A DNA stretch of 64,000 nucleotides from Pseudoflavitalea rhizosphaerae (GCF_003991355.1 NZ_RCSU01000021.1:1-64000), one strand, 5' to 3'; shown: positions 54,501 to 62,895, counted from the first letter of the stretch. A program made the numbers and translations. The notes: generated by a model from the letters alone, not told the origin.

Positions 54501-54607
54501 TCTTTTTGATTCGTAACCTTACCGGTAATTGTTTTGTTTTGCGCCCATGTAGCGGAGGGTAGCGCCAGTAGCAGAGATAGGATCCCCACAAGCAGTCGAT
54601 GTGGCAT
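51551..54607 (-). CDS. SusC-like TonB-dependent transporter
   Basis: 1018 residues from the ATG at 54607, which starts a clear signal peptide (MPHRLLVGILSLLLALPSAT). A carboxypeptidase-regulatory-like domain (ITGKVTNQKDGAPLPGISV) precedes the plug with the SusC signatures ELVVIGYGTQ (here EVVVIGYGTQRR), IRGIGSVSASGDPLYVLDG and DAGAAGIYGSRGANGVVLI; a 22-strand barrel ends in aromatic residues VNVNF. Imports the oligosaccharide across the outer membrane with TonB energy. First gene of the locus. Confidence 0.96.
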   Translation of the reverse strand: MPHRLLVGILSLLLALPSATWAQNKTITGKVTNQKDGAPLPGISVTPKGGAGGTSTTSEGTFSITIPANTAILVFSGVGYESLDVNIADQLVVNVSLKPSSVNMNEVVVIGYGTQRRREVTGAIAKVTSDKITALPTPSFEASLQGRAPGVQVVQGSGLAGSGSVVRIRGIGSVSASGDPLYVLDGVPIISDPFQRGNSGGQNQNPLATINPNDIESIEILKDAGAAGIYGSRGANGVVLITTKKGKGGKPRFNYNNRFGFTTWAVRPKFLNGPEWLQMRQEAWENDGNTGKAPLPGGLTWEQAENTNTDWWKELTRTGFINEHNVSMTAGNKWLKSYVGASYGKDESYIKGNAYERLGVRANLDFQALKNLKFNLNVSWNNGNNHRVPAAWAGGLGDAMSTALPIYPIFITDKEYFRGGANPVFRRDQTKWRNTENKYWGSVGAEWQPINDLTIKAVGNIDYLTSFDDQFESALYMGRTDVPGIAKRYIFHNTNVTGTITANYNWSPTDDHKFSFLAGAEAQEFKKKDYNGDIYTYTDKPFWQNKSLYKHVRDSLKDAGLRKMDERDAYTFVSFFGRINYTYKDRYVLQLLGRSDGSSKFGPNNKYGFFPAVSAAWIITEEDFMKDIDIVRFLKLRASYGIVGNAGLGSGLYYSMLSPGGQPFAGNSTLYPDNIGNPDLKWETMRNFDVAVEFSLKNNRISGEIAYYNKTTVDQLLNGAIQPNVGFANVMRNLDGGKIVNRGIEFSLTAKVIETKDLSWTVGGNISKNYNEVISLGQLTADAVGGGTNDTRIIPGYPVGTNYLVRFAGVDPNDGLPIWLDRNGKTTKTFSLDYRVPVGSVIPDYVGGFNSNLTYKGFDLGVLFTYAIGGNLYDGSAKRQDGIITDWVIREDLTDRWQKPGDIAKYPRLTMNTSNYAGLSSEWQYNSTLFLYDADFLRLRELTLSYTLPSDLFKSGRVRGVKVFATGMNLLTFTKYPGGDPEIARDFESAQDRNMSPNVTYLTPPQQKAFTFGVNVNF

Positions 54608-54638
54608 AAACAATCGTTCTTTTAGTTTTTGTTGAAAT

Positions 54639-54680
54639 TGCGTACAATCTACACAATACAAAATGTGTAAATTGTACACA
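54639..54680. promoter_or_regulatory. Inverted repeat, candidate operator of the glycan locus
   Basis: TGCGTACAATCTACACA (54639-54655) and TGTGTAAATTGTACACA (54664-54680) are inverted repeats matching at 15 of 17 positions around an 8-base spacer. It lies 32 bases before the SusC start. The NUDIX-winged-helix protein of the locus is the obvious candidate to bind it. Confidence 0.6.
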
Positions 54681-54852
54681 ATTTAATTTAAATTCTTATT
54701 CTTCCAAAAAAAACTTAGCTGCCATAAATCAGTGCTGAACCAACGCCGTTAAGGTTTGTAAACCAATAGTAGTACTCCCAATTTACTGAATTTTATAATG
54801 CCTGATACGGATGCATCCCGGTTGAACTATTTTTGTTTACCTTATATTTTAT

Positions 54853-56952
54853 ATGTACTCCCCAGAACAAACAAAAGCATTGCAGCAGTTGACAGAGAGC
54901 CTGCTGAAGAAGGATGATAAGCATCCTGTGACAGTCAAAGAAATCGACCATCTCCGCGATGTGCTGAAATTCCATGAGCACAGGTACTATATTTTGAATG
55001 ATCCGCTGGTGGCAGACCAGGAATATGATAAGCTTTTCAAATCCCTGGAAAAGCTGGAGCAGGCGCACCCGGAAATGATCACACCAGATTCGCCCACGCA
55101 ACGCGTGAGCAAGGGCCTCACCAAAGACTTCCCGCCAGCCCCACACCTGGTGCCGATGCTTTCCCTGGATAACTCTTATAATGAAGAAGACCTGCGCGAC
55201 TGGGACCGCCGCGTGCGCGAGCTGGCCAAATCAGACGACATAGAATATTGCATCGAGCCAAAGTTCGACGGGGCCAGCATTTCATTGATCTATGAGAACG
55301 ACCTGCTGCTACGCGGCGCCACCCGCGGCAATGGCGTTGCGGGCGACGATATCACTACCAATATCAAACAGATCCGCTCTGTGCCACTCTCGGCAAAGTT
55401 TTCGGATTACGGTATCCAGCAGATAGAGATCAGAGGCGAAGTGCTGATCAATAAGAACAATTTCAAAAAATACAATGAACAGCTGATCGAGCAGAACCTG
55501 CCGCCACTGGCCAATCCGCGCAATGCCGCTGCCGGTACGCTTCGTATCAAAGACCCGAAGGAAGTAGGTAAGCGAAACCTCGAAGCCTTCCTCTATCACG
55601 TCAGCTACTACACTACCCTGCCTGGCAAAACGCTTGATGAATCGTTGCACACACATAGCGGTAATCTCAATATGCTTTGGGAGCTCGGCTTCCGCAGCCC
55701 CATGAAAGAAAAAAGAGTATTCAAGGGGATCGAAGATGTGATCGCATATTGCCGCGAGTATGAGGTTCACCGTGATGATCTGCCTTATGAGATCGATGGC
55801 ATGGTGATCAAGGTGAACAACATCGATATGCAGGACCAGTTAGGCATGACCACACACCATCCGCGCTGGGCCATCGCTTTCAAATTCAAAGCGCGCCAGG
55901 CCACCAGTAAGCTACGCTCCGTTGAATATCAGGTAGGCCGCACCGGCAGTATCACGCCTGTGGCCAAGATCGATCCCGTAGCAATAGGGGGTGTTACCGT
56001 TAGTTCCGTGTCATTACACAATGAAGATGTGATCCGCGAAAAGGACATCATGCTTGGGGATACGGTGCTGGTTGAAAGGGCCGGTGATGTGATCCCCTAT
56101 ATCGTGAAGCCATTGGCGGAACTGAGAACAGGATTGGAAAAGAGGATCGAATTCCCCACCAGATGCCCCGTATGCGGGGACCCGTTAGTAAAGCCCGTAG
56201 ATGAAGCAGTATGGCGCTGTAACAATATTAACTGTGAGGCACAAGTGGTGGAGCGCATCATTCACTTCACCAGTAAGGATGCGATGGATATCAGGGGACT
56301 GGGTGATGCCAATATCCGCAAATTCTATGAGCTGAAATTCCTGCTTGACGTGCCGGGCATCTACGAGTTGCCATTCGCGCAAATCAGCGCCAGGGAAGGA
56401 TTTGGAGAGAAGAGCATCGCCAATTTACAAAGCGCTATTGAAGCCTCCAAAGCGCAGCCATTGCATCGCCTGATCTATGCACTGGGTATCCGCCATGTAG
56501 GTGAAACAACGGCCAAAACACTTGCTAACGCTGTCAAATACCTGCCGGAGCTGGCAGACCTTTCTATGGAAGACCTGCAGGCTTTGGAAGATATTGGTCC
56601 AAAAGTGGCCGGAAGCGTATACCAGTTTTTCCACAATTGGGACAATTTAGAAATGCTGAAAAAGCTCGAAAGTCTCGGATTGCAATTGAAAAATGACAAG
56701 GGCAATCTAACGGCGGAGGGCAACCTGACAGGACTAACGTTCTTGTTCACGGGAACCTTGCCAACGCTGAAACGCAGTGAGGCTGAGGAGATGGTGGAAA
56801 CTAACGGTGGTAAGATACTGGGGTCCGTTAGCTCCAAACTCAGTTACCTGGTAGTAGGGGAAGACGCAGGATCCAAGCTGGAAAAGGCCAAAAAGATAGC
56901 AACCGTTAAGATCATCACAGAGGCGGAATTCCTGCAAATGGTTAACCGCTGA
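54853..56952 (+). CDS. ligA: NAD-dependent DNA ligase
   Basis: 699 residues, normal length. Ia domain with HEHRYYILNDPLVADQEYD; adenylation Lys137 in IEPKFDGAS; OB domain; a four-cysteine zinc finger starting CPVCGDPL near residue 438; helix-hairpin-helix units; and a C-terminal BRCT domain from about 620 (LTFLFTGTLPTLKRSEAEEM). Seals nicks in replication and repair. Divergent from the glycan locus; a TATTTTTG promoter element lies at 54828-54835. Confidence 0.97.
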   Translation: MYSPEQTKALQQLTESLLKKDDKHPVTVKEIDHLRDVLKFHEHRYYILNDPLVADQEYDKLFKSLEKLEQAHPEMITPDSPTQRVSKGLTKDFPPAPHLVPMLSLDNSYNEEDLRDWDRRVRELAKSDDIEYCIEPKFDGASISLIYENDLLLRGATRGNGVAGDDITTNIKQIRSVPLSAKFSDYGIQQIEIRGEVLINKNNFKKYNEQLIEQNLPPLANPRNAAAGTLRIKDPKEVGKRNLEAFLYHVSYYTTLPGKTLDESLHTHSGNLNMLWELGFRSPMKEKRVFKGIEDVIAYCREYEVHRDDLPYEIDGMVIKVNNIDMQDQLGMTTHHPRWAIAFKFKARQATSKLRSVEYQVGRTGSITPVAKIDPVAIGGVTVSSVSLHNEDVIREKDIMLGDTVLVERAGDVIPYIVKPLAELRTGLEKRIEFPTRCPVCGDPLVKPVDEAVWRCNNINCEAQVVERIIHFTSKDAMDIRGLGDANIRKFYELKFLLDVPGIYELPFAQISAREGFGEKSIANLQSAIEASKAQPLHRLIYALGIRHVGETTAKTLANAVKYLPELADLSMEDLQALEDIGPKVAGSVYQFFHNWDNLEMLKKLESLGLQLKNDKGNLTAEGNLTGLTFLFTGTLPTLKRSEAEEMVETNGGKILGSVSSKLSYLVVGEDAGSKLEKAKKIATVKIITEAEFLQMVNR

Positions 56953-57021
56953 TCGAATCTTATTATTGTTTTTTGATATTCGCAACTCTTTTTTTGTAAC
57001 TTTAGCCAAAAGGAAAAGGCG

Positions 57022-57588
57022 ATGATAAAAAAACTTCCAAACGAGGTGTGGAAACCACTTCAGTTTCCAGGCTGGAAACACCTCCGTAAAAAGTATGCGC
57101 TGTCATCTCACGGCCGCATAGCCAGCTATACAGAAGACGTAGTTGAAGACGGAAAATTATTGCAGGGTTCTCTGACCACCGGTTACAGAACACTCAATCT
57201 GCACCGTCCAGGCAACAATGGCACGTTGTACATACATCGTGAAATTGCACGACTCTTCTTGAAAAAAGCTTCACTGAAAGCGAAGTATGTGATTCACGAT
57301 AATCACAACAAACTCGATAACAATGTGAAGAATCTGAGATGGGCAACACTTGAGCAAATGATCGAGCATCAGCAAAACAGTCCTGCGAAAATTGCCTACA
57401 AGAAAGTGCAGGCAAACCGCACGGAAGGACTGAAACTGAATGCCGGCCAGGTGAAAGCCATTAAGAAAACCCTTACGGACAAAAACCGGAAACTCACCAT
57501 CAAAAAGCTCGCTGAGAAATACGGCGTCAGTGAAATGACGATGTATCGTATCAAGAGCGGTGAAAATTGGGGACGCATCAAAAACTAA
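57022..57588 (+). CDS. NUMOD4/HNH-like protein with C-terminal helix-turn-helix
   Basis: 188 residues. The N-terminus (EVWKPLQFPGWKHLRKKYALSS and HGRIASYTED) is of NUMOD4 type; the middle shows an HNH-like core with IHREIARLFL and VIHDNHNKLDNNVKNLRWATLEQ, where the H-N-H pattern is recognisable; the C-terminus (about 155-185) is a helix-turn-helix, LAEKYGVSEMTMYRIKSG. This layout is typical of freestanding homing-type endonucleases and phage-like HNH proteins. No intron surrounds it. It may be a domesticated mobile gene. Confidence 0.82.
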   Translation: MIKKLPNEVWKPLQFPGWKHLRKKYALSSHGRIASYTEDVVEDGKLLQGSLTTGYRTLNLHRPGNNGTLYIHREIARLFLKKASLKAKYVIHDNHNKLDNNVKNLRWATLEQMIEHQQNSPAKIAYKKVQANRTEGLKLNAGQVKAIKKTLTDKNRKLTIKKLAEKYGVSEMTMYRIKSGENWGRIKN

Positions 57589-57609
57589 CCAGGTACAACT
57601 GCATTACAA

Positions 57610-57650
57610 GTGGTGTGAATAGAGACGGCGCTCTGACACACCACTTTTTT
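57610..57650 (+). terminator. Terminator after the NUMOD4/HNH gene
   Basis: GTGGTGTG and CACACCAC pair perfectly around a 19-base loop, followed by seven T. A second GCCCGCT/AGCGGG hairpin with T-tail follows at 57654-57670. Confidence 0.8.
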
Positions 57651-57687
57651 TATGCCCGCTCGTGAGCGGGTTTTACTTTTGCATTCT

Positions 57688-58362
57688 ATGATACAATCAT
57701 CTACCCTTACATTCTTCCGCCAGTTGCGGAAGAATAATCACAAGACCTGGTTTGATGCACATCGTGCGCAGTATGAGGCAGCGCGGAAAAACATTGAGGA
57801 TTTCCTGCAGGCAGTGATCGATAAACATGGGAAGAAGGATCCTGATATCGCAGGGCTCACTGCCAAAAGCTGTCTCTATCGCATCAACAGGGATATTCGT
57901 TTTTCAAAAGATAAAACACCGTACAAATCACACCAGGCGGCTGGGATCACCAAAGGCGGAAAGAAATCTCCGCTCGCAGGTTATTACGTGCATATAGAGC
58001 CCGATGGCAAAACGATGGTAGCCGGCGGCATCTGGATGCCTGAAGCCGCAAACCTTAAAAAAATAAGGCAGGAGATCGACTACTGCTACGATGAATTCAA
58101 CAAGATCGTCACAGCAAAAAAATTCGTCAACCAGTTTGGAGGATTATACCGCGGAGAAGATGTGAGCCTCGTGAAAGTGCCGCAGGGATTTGAGAAAGAC
58201 AATCCCGCTGCCGAATACCTGAAATTCAAAAGCTGGCTGGCCAGTAGAGAATTCAGCGATGCAGATGTTACATCGAAAGATTTCCTGAAGAAAGTGACCG
58301 ATGCTTTTGAGACGATGCAGCCATTCCTTCAATTCCTCAACAGGCCGTTGGAACATGATTGA
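57688..58362 (+). CDS. DUF2461-family protein
   Basis: 224 residues from the ATG at 57688 (an ATG at 57652 is inside the terminator region). Family marks: FFRQLRKNNHKTWFDAHRAQY, YRINRDIRFSKDKTPYKSH, and GGKKSPLAGYYVHIEPDG with MVAGGIWMP. Function unknown; common in Bacteroidota. Confidence 0.88.
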   Translation: MIQSSTLTFFRQLRKNNHKTWFDAHRAQYEAARKNIEDFLQAVIDKHGKKDPDIAGLTAKSCLYRINRDIRFSKDKTPYKSHQAAGITKGGKKSPLAGYYVHIEPDGKTMVAGGIWMPEAANLKKIRQEIDYCYDEFNKIVTAKKFVNQFGGLYRGEDVSLVKVPQGFEKDNPAAEYLKFKSWLASREFSDADVTSKDFLKKVTDAFETMQPFLQFLNRPLEHD

Positions 58363-58403
58363 TCAGCCGCCTTTTAAAAAATCATGGTGTTACAAAAAAC
58401 CCG

Positions 58404-58527
58404 GAGAGCTGCCAGTCGCTCGCGTCCCCGCGAGTGACCAGTATTTGTTCGCCTCCGGCGAACACTGCGTCGCCGGAGGCGACTAAATAAAAGTCACTCG
58501 CGGGGACGCGAGCGACTGGCAGCTCTC
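58404..58527. repeat. Nested palindrome repeat, copy 4
   Basis: The arms 58404-58438 and 58493-58527 are perfect 35-bp inverted repeats from GAGAGCT to AGCTCTC. The arm unit is CTCGCGTCCCCGCGAG instead of CTCGCCTCCCGGCGAG: two changes within the arm keep its own short stem, and the other arm has both matching changes. Inner units as in copy 2 (reverse orientation). Between convergent genes. Confidence 0.92.
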
Positions 58528-58543
58528 TGAACTTTTAGTAACA

Positions 58544-59551
58544 TTACAACAATTGTTTGCTTACCAGATACTCAGCGATCTGTACAGCGTTGGTGGCAGC
58601 TCCCTTACGGAGGTTATCGCTCACGATCCAGAGATTGAGTGTATTGGGCTGTGTTTCATCCCTGCGCAATCTTCCTACAAATACTTCATCACGCTCATGC
58701 GCATCTTTGGGCATAGGGTATTGCGCAGTAGCAGGATCATCTACCAAAACCACTCCGGGAGCGGATTTCAGCAATTCCTTCACTTCGTTCAGATCGAAGT
58801 CGCTGGCAAATTCTACGTTCACGCTTTCGCTGTGACCGCCCATTACGGGGATACGAACAGTGGTGGAAGTAACGCGGATGCTTTCGTCGCGCATGATCTT
58901 TTTTGTTTCGAGGACCATTTTCATTTCTTCCTTGGTGTATCCATTATCGAGGAATACATCGATCTGCGGGATCACGTTGAGATCAATAGGATATTTATAA
59001 GCCATGGGGTATTCGCCATTGCTGCCTTTAACGGCTTTGTCGCGCTCACCCATCAGCTGGTCAACTGCTTTCTTACCGGTACCGGTAACACTCTGGTAAG
59101 TGGATACTACCACGCGTTTCACCTGGTATTTTTTATGCAGTGGATTGAGCGCTACTACCATCTGAATAGTGGAGCAGTTGGGGTTGGCGATGATCTTATC
59201 TTCCTTACCCAATGCATCTGCATTGATCTCGGGGACCACCAGTTTCTTGGAGGGGTCCATACGCCATGCGGAAGAGTTGTCGATCACAGTGATACCGGCT
59301 TCGGCAAATTTGGGCGCCCATTCCAGGGATGTGCTGCCGCCGGCTGAAAACAAGGCCACATCAGGCTTTGCAGCAATGGCGTCTGTCATGCTTACCACCT
59401 TGTATGCCTTTCCCTTATAGGAAACTTCTTTGCCTACTGATCTTTCAGAGGCTACGGGGAGGAGCTCAGTAACGGGGAAATTCCTTTCTGCGAGGATTTG
59501 TAACATTTTGGTGCCTACCAGGCCAGTGGCGCCTACAACTGCAACTTTCAT
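58544..59551 (-). CDS. asd: Aspartate-semialdehyde dehydrogenase
   Basis: 335 residues, normal. NADP-binding VAVVGATGLVGTKML at the start; catalytic Cys126 in NPNCSTIQM; substrate-binding RIPVMGGHSESVNVEF. It makes aspartate semialdehyde for lysine, threonine and methionine, the latter linking with metH. Confidence 0.96.
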   Translation of the reverse strand: MKVAVVGATGLVGTKMLQILAERNFPVTELLPVASERSVGKEVSYKGKAYKVVSMTDAIAAKPDVALFSAGGSTSLEWAPKFAEAGITVIDNSSAWRMDPSKKLVVPEINADALGKEDKIIANPNCSTIQMVVALNPLHKKYQVKRVVVSTYQSVTGTGKKAVDQLMGERDKAVKGSNGEYPMAYKYPIDLNVIPQIDVFLDNGYTKEEMKMVLETKKIMRDESIRVTSTTVRIPVMGGHSESVNVEFASDFDLNEVKELLKSAPGVVLVDDPATAQYPMPKDAHERDEVFVGRLRRDETQPNTLNLWIVSDNLRKGAATNAVQIAEYLVSKQLL

Positions 59552-59984
59552 TGTTATTTCTGATTGTTTTTTGGTGATGACTGTTTATAAAAATTTGTAA
59601 TAAAAAAAGCCTTCCCCGGAGGGAAGGCCTTTTGATATTTTTAGTTTGCACACAAAACTATCCTGAAACCTTCCCGTTACTGGGACGCTTCTTCGTACGC
59701 TTTGTATACTTCATAATGTTTTGCATGAGGTGCCAAAAATAGTTCGCAATTGTTGTTGTAGCAAATATTTTTTTATGAAGTCCCTGAAACCGCCAATCCG
59801 GGCGCCAGACGCGCTTTCCATTAACGTTCGTTTGTTTTCCTCCCCAAAAAACTATCATCACCCCAAATCCAATCCTTCCTCTTCCCCGTATCTATCAATA
59901 CGAACACTACAACGTACATGGACAAACGAAAGAATAAATCCTATTCTCTCACCCGGATATTTTGTCCATGTAAAAAAGTTCCCC
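59552..59984. other. Divergent intergenic region with a terminator
   Basis: Contains the hairpin at 59609-59628 and, on the minus strand, a tiny basic frame (about 59658-59714, MKYTKRTKKRPSNGKVSG) that ends about 30 bases before it. Could be a very small gene; not proven. Nothing else is visible. Confidence 0.4.
59609..59628. terminator. Strong hairpin, orphan terminator
   Basis: GCCTTCCC and GGGAAGGC pair perfectly around CGGA, with A-run before and T-run after. It stands in front of asd rather than after a recognised gene, so a short minus-strand transcript ending here is likely. Confidence 0.7.
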
Positions 59985-61793
59985 ATGCGATTCCTGCTTT
60001 TCATCACTCATTTTCTCATTTACATTCCCTGCATTTATTTTCTTCCCTGTTACCGGCTATACCGAAGTTCTGCATCACATTCCCTGCACAATATCCAATG
60101 CGGCAGTTTGCCCCTTTCTTTTTCAAAACCTGTACCGGTTAAGCTTCAATCAATCATCAGCCGTTACCAGGTAATTATCACCGAGATCATGGCGGACCCA
60201 TCGCCTCCGGCAGGATTGCCGGAATATGAATACATCGAACTGAAAAATGCTTCTTCCATACCTATCGATCTCAAAGGATATAAATTGGGAGATGAAAGCA
60301 GCGCTGCCAGCTTCAACAGCAGTATCGTCATTCAGCCGGACAGCTTCCTGATCTGCTGCTCCAATACTGCAGCAGTGCAACTCAAAGCATTCGGTCCCTG
60401 CATTGGTCTTTCCAATTTCCCTTCCCTCGCTAATGAGAGCGATATCGTGCAACTGATCTCTCCTGAGAACAATATCATCCATGCCATTCAATACCAGGCT
60501 GGCTGGTATCGTAGCAATATCAAGGCCGAAGGTGGCTGGAGCCTGGAAATGATCAATACTTCCACGCCTTGTGCGGGTGGTTCCAACTGGGCCGCCAGTA
60601 TTTCTCCCAACGGAGGCACCCCGGGCCGGGCCAATAGCCAGCTCCCGGGAGAAGCAGATCATCATCCCCCTTCCCTTTTACACACTTATGCTGTTGATAA
60701 TAGCAAACTGGTTGCAGTATTCGACGAACCACTGGATAGTAACAGTTCCGCGCAACCGAATAACTACCGGCTGGGCAATTTGAAGCTGACACCCGCCTCC
60801 TGCCGGGCTTTGCCTCCTTCATTCAATACCGTTCAATTACAATTCCGGCAGTCAATGGAAGCGAATGAGGTCCAGTTGCTGACAGTACAACAGGTAAAGG
60901 ATTGTGCCGGCAACAATATCGGAACACAGAACACGGCAAAGGCAGGAATCCCCGCTGCTGCTTTTCCGGGCGATATCATCATCAATGAAATCCTTTTTGA
61001 TCCGCCACCGGAGGGAGCAGATTACGTGGAGCTCTTCAACAGGAGCAACAAGATCATCGACCTGCAAAATTTGTATTGCAGTAATCGTAATGATGCAGGC
61101 CGGCTGGTCAACACAAAACGTATCAGCTTCACACCATTCCTGCTTTTTCCAAATGAATATATTTTGTTCACAGAAAATCCCGGATGGGTCCAAAAACAAT
61201 ACAGGGTATTGGATCCAGGGGTTATCCGCACAACAGCCCTGCCTTCGCTTCCCAACGAAAAGGGGAGTTTTGTGCTAAGCGATATTTCCGGTGTTGTTTT
61301 GGACGAATTGGGTTATTCCGCTGACTGGCATTTTCCTTTGTTGTCATCACCTGAGTCCGTTTCATTGGAACGCATCGATCCATTGCAGGCCACGCAAGAC
61401 AAACAGAACTGGCTTTCCGCTTCCGGCACAGCGGGTGGGGGTACGCCTGGTTATCTCAATTCGCAATTCAAGGCCGCTTTGCAGGGAAATGCAAACTTTC
61501 AATTATCAGCTTCTATCTTCTCTCCCGGCCGCGATGACCTGTTGCTCATCCGCTATCAAAACACAGTGCCAGGCACAGCAGGCACTGTGCGCATTTTTGA
61601 CCTGGATGGAAAACCGGTCCGGCAACTGACGGCCAATGCCCTGATGGGCGCCAGCGGGCACTGGGCCTGGGATGGACTGAGCGAAACAAAACAATTGCTT
61701 CCCTCAGGGATCTATATCATACAGGTGCAATGGTTCAACCAGCAGGGCGGATCGGGAAGATGGAAGAAAGCAGTGGCAATGGTAAGGCGCTAA
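59985..61793 (+). CDS. Lamin-tail-domain surface protein
   Basis: 602 residues from the ATG at 59985, which opens a hydrophobic signal-like segment (MRFLLFITHFLIYIP). Two lamin-tail domains: near residues 75-210 (VIITEIMADPSPPAGLPEYEY with YIELKNAS) and 325-470 (GDIIINEILFDPPPEGADYV with ELFNRSN). An Ig-like stretch lies between them. The C-terminus (SASIFSPGRDDLLLIRY, VRIFDLDGKPVRQL) is a FlgD/T9SS-like Ig fold typical of gliding or surface proteins. Likely exported to the cell surface. Confidence 0.85.
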   Translation: MRFLLFITHFLIYIPCIYFLPCYRLYRSSASHSLHNIQCGSLPLSFSKPVPVKLQSIISRYQVIITEIMADPSPPAGLPEYEYIELKNASSIPIDLKGYKLGDESSAASFNSSIVIQPDSFLICCSNTAAVQLKAFGPCIGLSNFPSLANESDIVQLISPENNIIHAIQYQAGWYRSNIKAEGGWSLEMINTSTPCAGGSNWAASISPNGGTPGRANSQLPGEADHHPPSLLHTYAVDNSKLVAVFDEPLDSNSSAQPNNYRLGNLKLTPASCRALPPSFNTVQLQFRQSMEANEVQLLTVQQVKDCAGNNIGTQNTAKAGIPAAAFPGDIIINEILFDPPPEGADYVELFNRSNKIIDLQNLYCSNRNDAGRLVNTKRISFTPFLLFPNEYILFTENPGWVQKQYRVLDPGVIRTTALPSLPNEKGSFVLSDISGVVLDELGYSADWHFPLLSSPESVSLERIDPLQATQDKQNWLSASGTAGGGTPGYLNSQFKAALQGNANFQLSASIFSPGRDDLLLIRYQNTVPGTAGTVRIFDLDGKPVRQLTANALMGASGHWAWDGLSETKQLLPSGIYIIQVQWFNQQGGSGRWKKAVAMVRR

Positions 61794-61801
61794 CGGGGAG
61801 C

Positions 61802-61907
61802 CACAGTCGCTCGCCTCCGGCGAGTGACTGCTATTTAGTCGCCTCCGGCGACGTGGTGTTCGCCGGAGGCGAACAAATATTACTCACTCGCCAGAGGCGA
61901 GCGAGTG
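61802..61907. repeat. Nested palindrome repeat, copy 5
   Basis: Same orientation as copies 1 and 3, with inner units GTCGCCTCCGGCGAC and TTCGCCGGAGGCGAA and somewhat degraded outer ends. It stands between convergent genes just before a conventional terminator. Confidence 0.9.
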
Positions 61908-61920
61908 CCCCCCGATATTG

Positions 61921-61951
61921 CAAAAGGGCTGACCACAGGCCAGCCCTTTTG
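61921..61951. terminator. Bidirectional terminator
   Basis: CAAAAGGGCTG and CAGCCCTTTTG are perfect arms around 9 bases. It serves both converging genes. Confidence 0.88.
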
Positions 61952-61971
61952 AATTCGTGTATTGATACTGG

Positions 61972-62895
61972 TTATACCAGCTCGATATCAAAGTTCACCA
62001 GGTTCACAAACTGTTCGATCCTGGTATGGATGTCTTCAGCTGTGATCTCTTTTAAACGCTCGGGACCAAATTTCTCCACGCAGAAAGAAGCCATAGCAGA
62101 ACCTACAATGATGGCAGTTTTCATATTCTCAAAAGATATGTCTTTGGTGCGGGCGATATGTCCCATGAAACCTCCGGCGAATGTATCACCGGCGCCGGTA
62201 GGATCGAATACATCTTCCAGGGGAAGTGCAGGTGCGAAGAAAACCTTGTCTTCATGGAAGAGGAGTGCACCATGCTCCCCTTTCTTGATGATCAGGTATT
62301 TCGGTCCCATGTTCATGATGGTTTTGGCTGCTTTCACCAAAGAGAACTGACCGCTGAGCTGTCGGGCTTCACTGTCGTTGATCATGAGTACATCCACCAT
62401 TTTCAGCACTTCTTCCAGTTCAGGCATGGCTGATTCCATCCAGAAGTTCATGGTGTCCATCGCAATCAGTTTAGGACGGACCTTCATTTGTTCGATCACA
62501 TTTTTCTGAGTGACCGGGTGAAGGTTGCCCAGCATCACGAACTCTGCATCACGGTAGCTTTCAGGCAGTACAGGATTGAAGTCGGCTAGTACATTGAGGT
62601 CAGTTACCAGGGTATCCCGGGTATTCATGTCCATATGATAACGACCGCTCCAGAAGAATGATTTCTTATCCGGTACAACTTCCACACCATCGAGCTGAAC
62701 TCCTCTTTTGGTGAGGCTATCCATTTCTTCTTTGGGAAAATCGAATCCCACAATGGATACCTGCTGGATCGGCTTAACAAAATTGCTGGCGGCATAAGCC
62801 ACATAAATTGCGGAACCACCTACAATCTGGTTCACTTTTCCGAAAGGAGTTTCTATAGCGTCAAAGGCCATGGTGCCTACTGCGATCAATGACAT
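61972..62895 (-). CDS. PfkB-family sugar/nucleoside kinase
   Basis: 307 residues. The second PfkB signature DPTGAGDTFAGGF holds catalytic Asp237; the N-terminal GGSAIYVAYAASNF block is the substrate side. Related to ribokinase and adenosine kinase; exact substrate cannot be told. Single gene. Confidence 0.9.
   Translation of the reverse strand: MSLIAVGTMAFDAIETPFGKVNQIVGGSAIYVAYAASNFVKPIQQVSIVGFDFPKEEMDSLTKRGVQLDGVEVVPDKKSFFWSGRYHMDMNTRDTLVTDLNVLADFNPVLPESYRDAEFVMLGNLHPVTQKNVIEQMKVRPKLIAMDTMNFWMESAMPELEEVLKMVDVLMINDSEARQLSGQFSLVKAAKTIMNMGPKYLIIKKGEHGALLFHEDKVFFAPALPLEDVFDPTGAGDTFAGGFMGHIARTKDISFENMKTAIIVGSAMASFCVEKFGPERLKEITAEDIHTRIEQFVNLVNFDIELV

Noticed and set aside
22416-61907. CRISPR-like array made of the GC-rich repeats
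   Set aside because: The copies are dispersed at gene ends over 40 kb with no regular spacers and no cas genes; they are palindromic intergenic elements.
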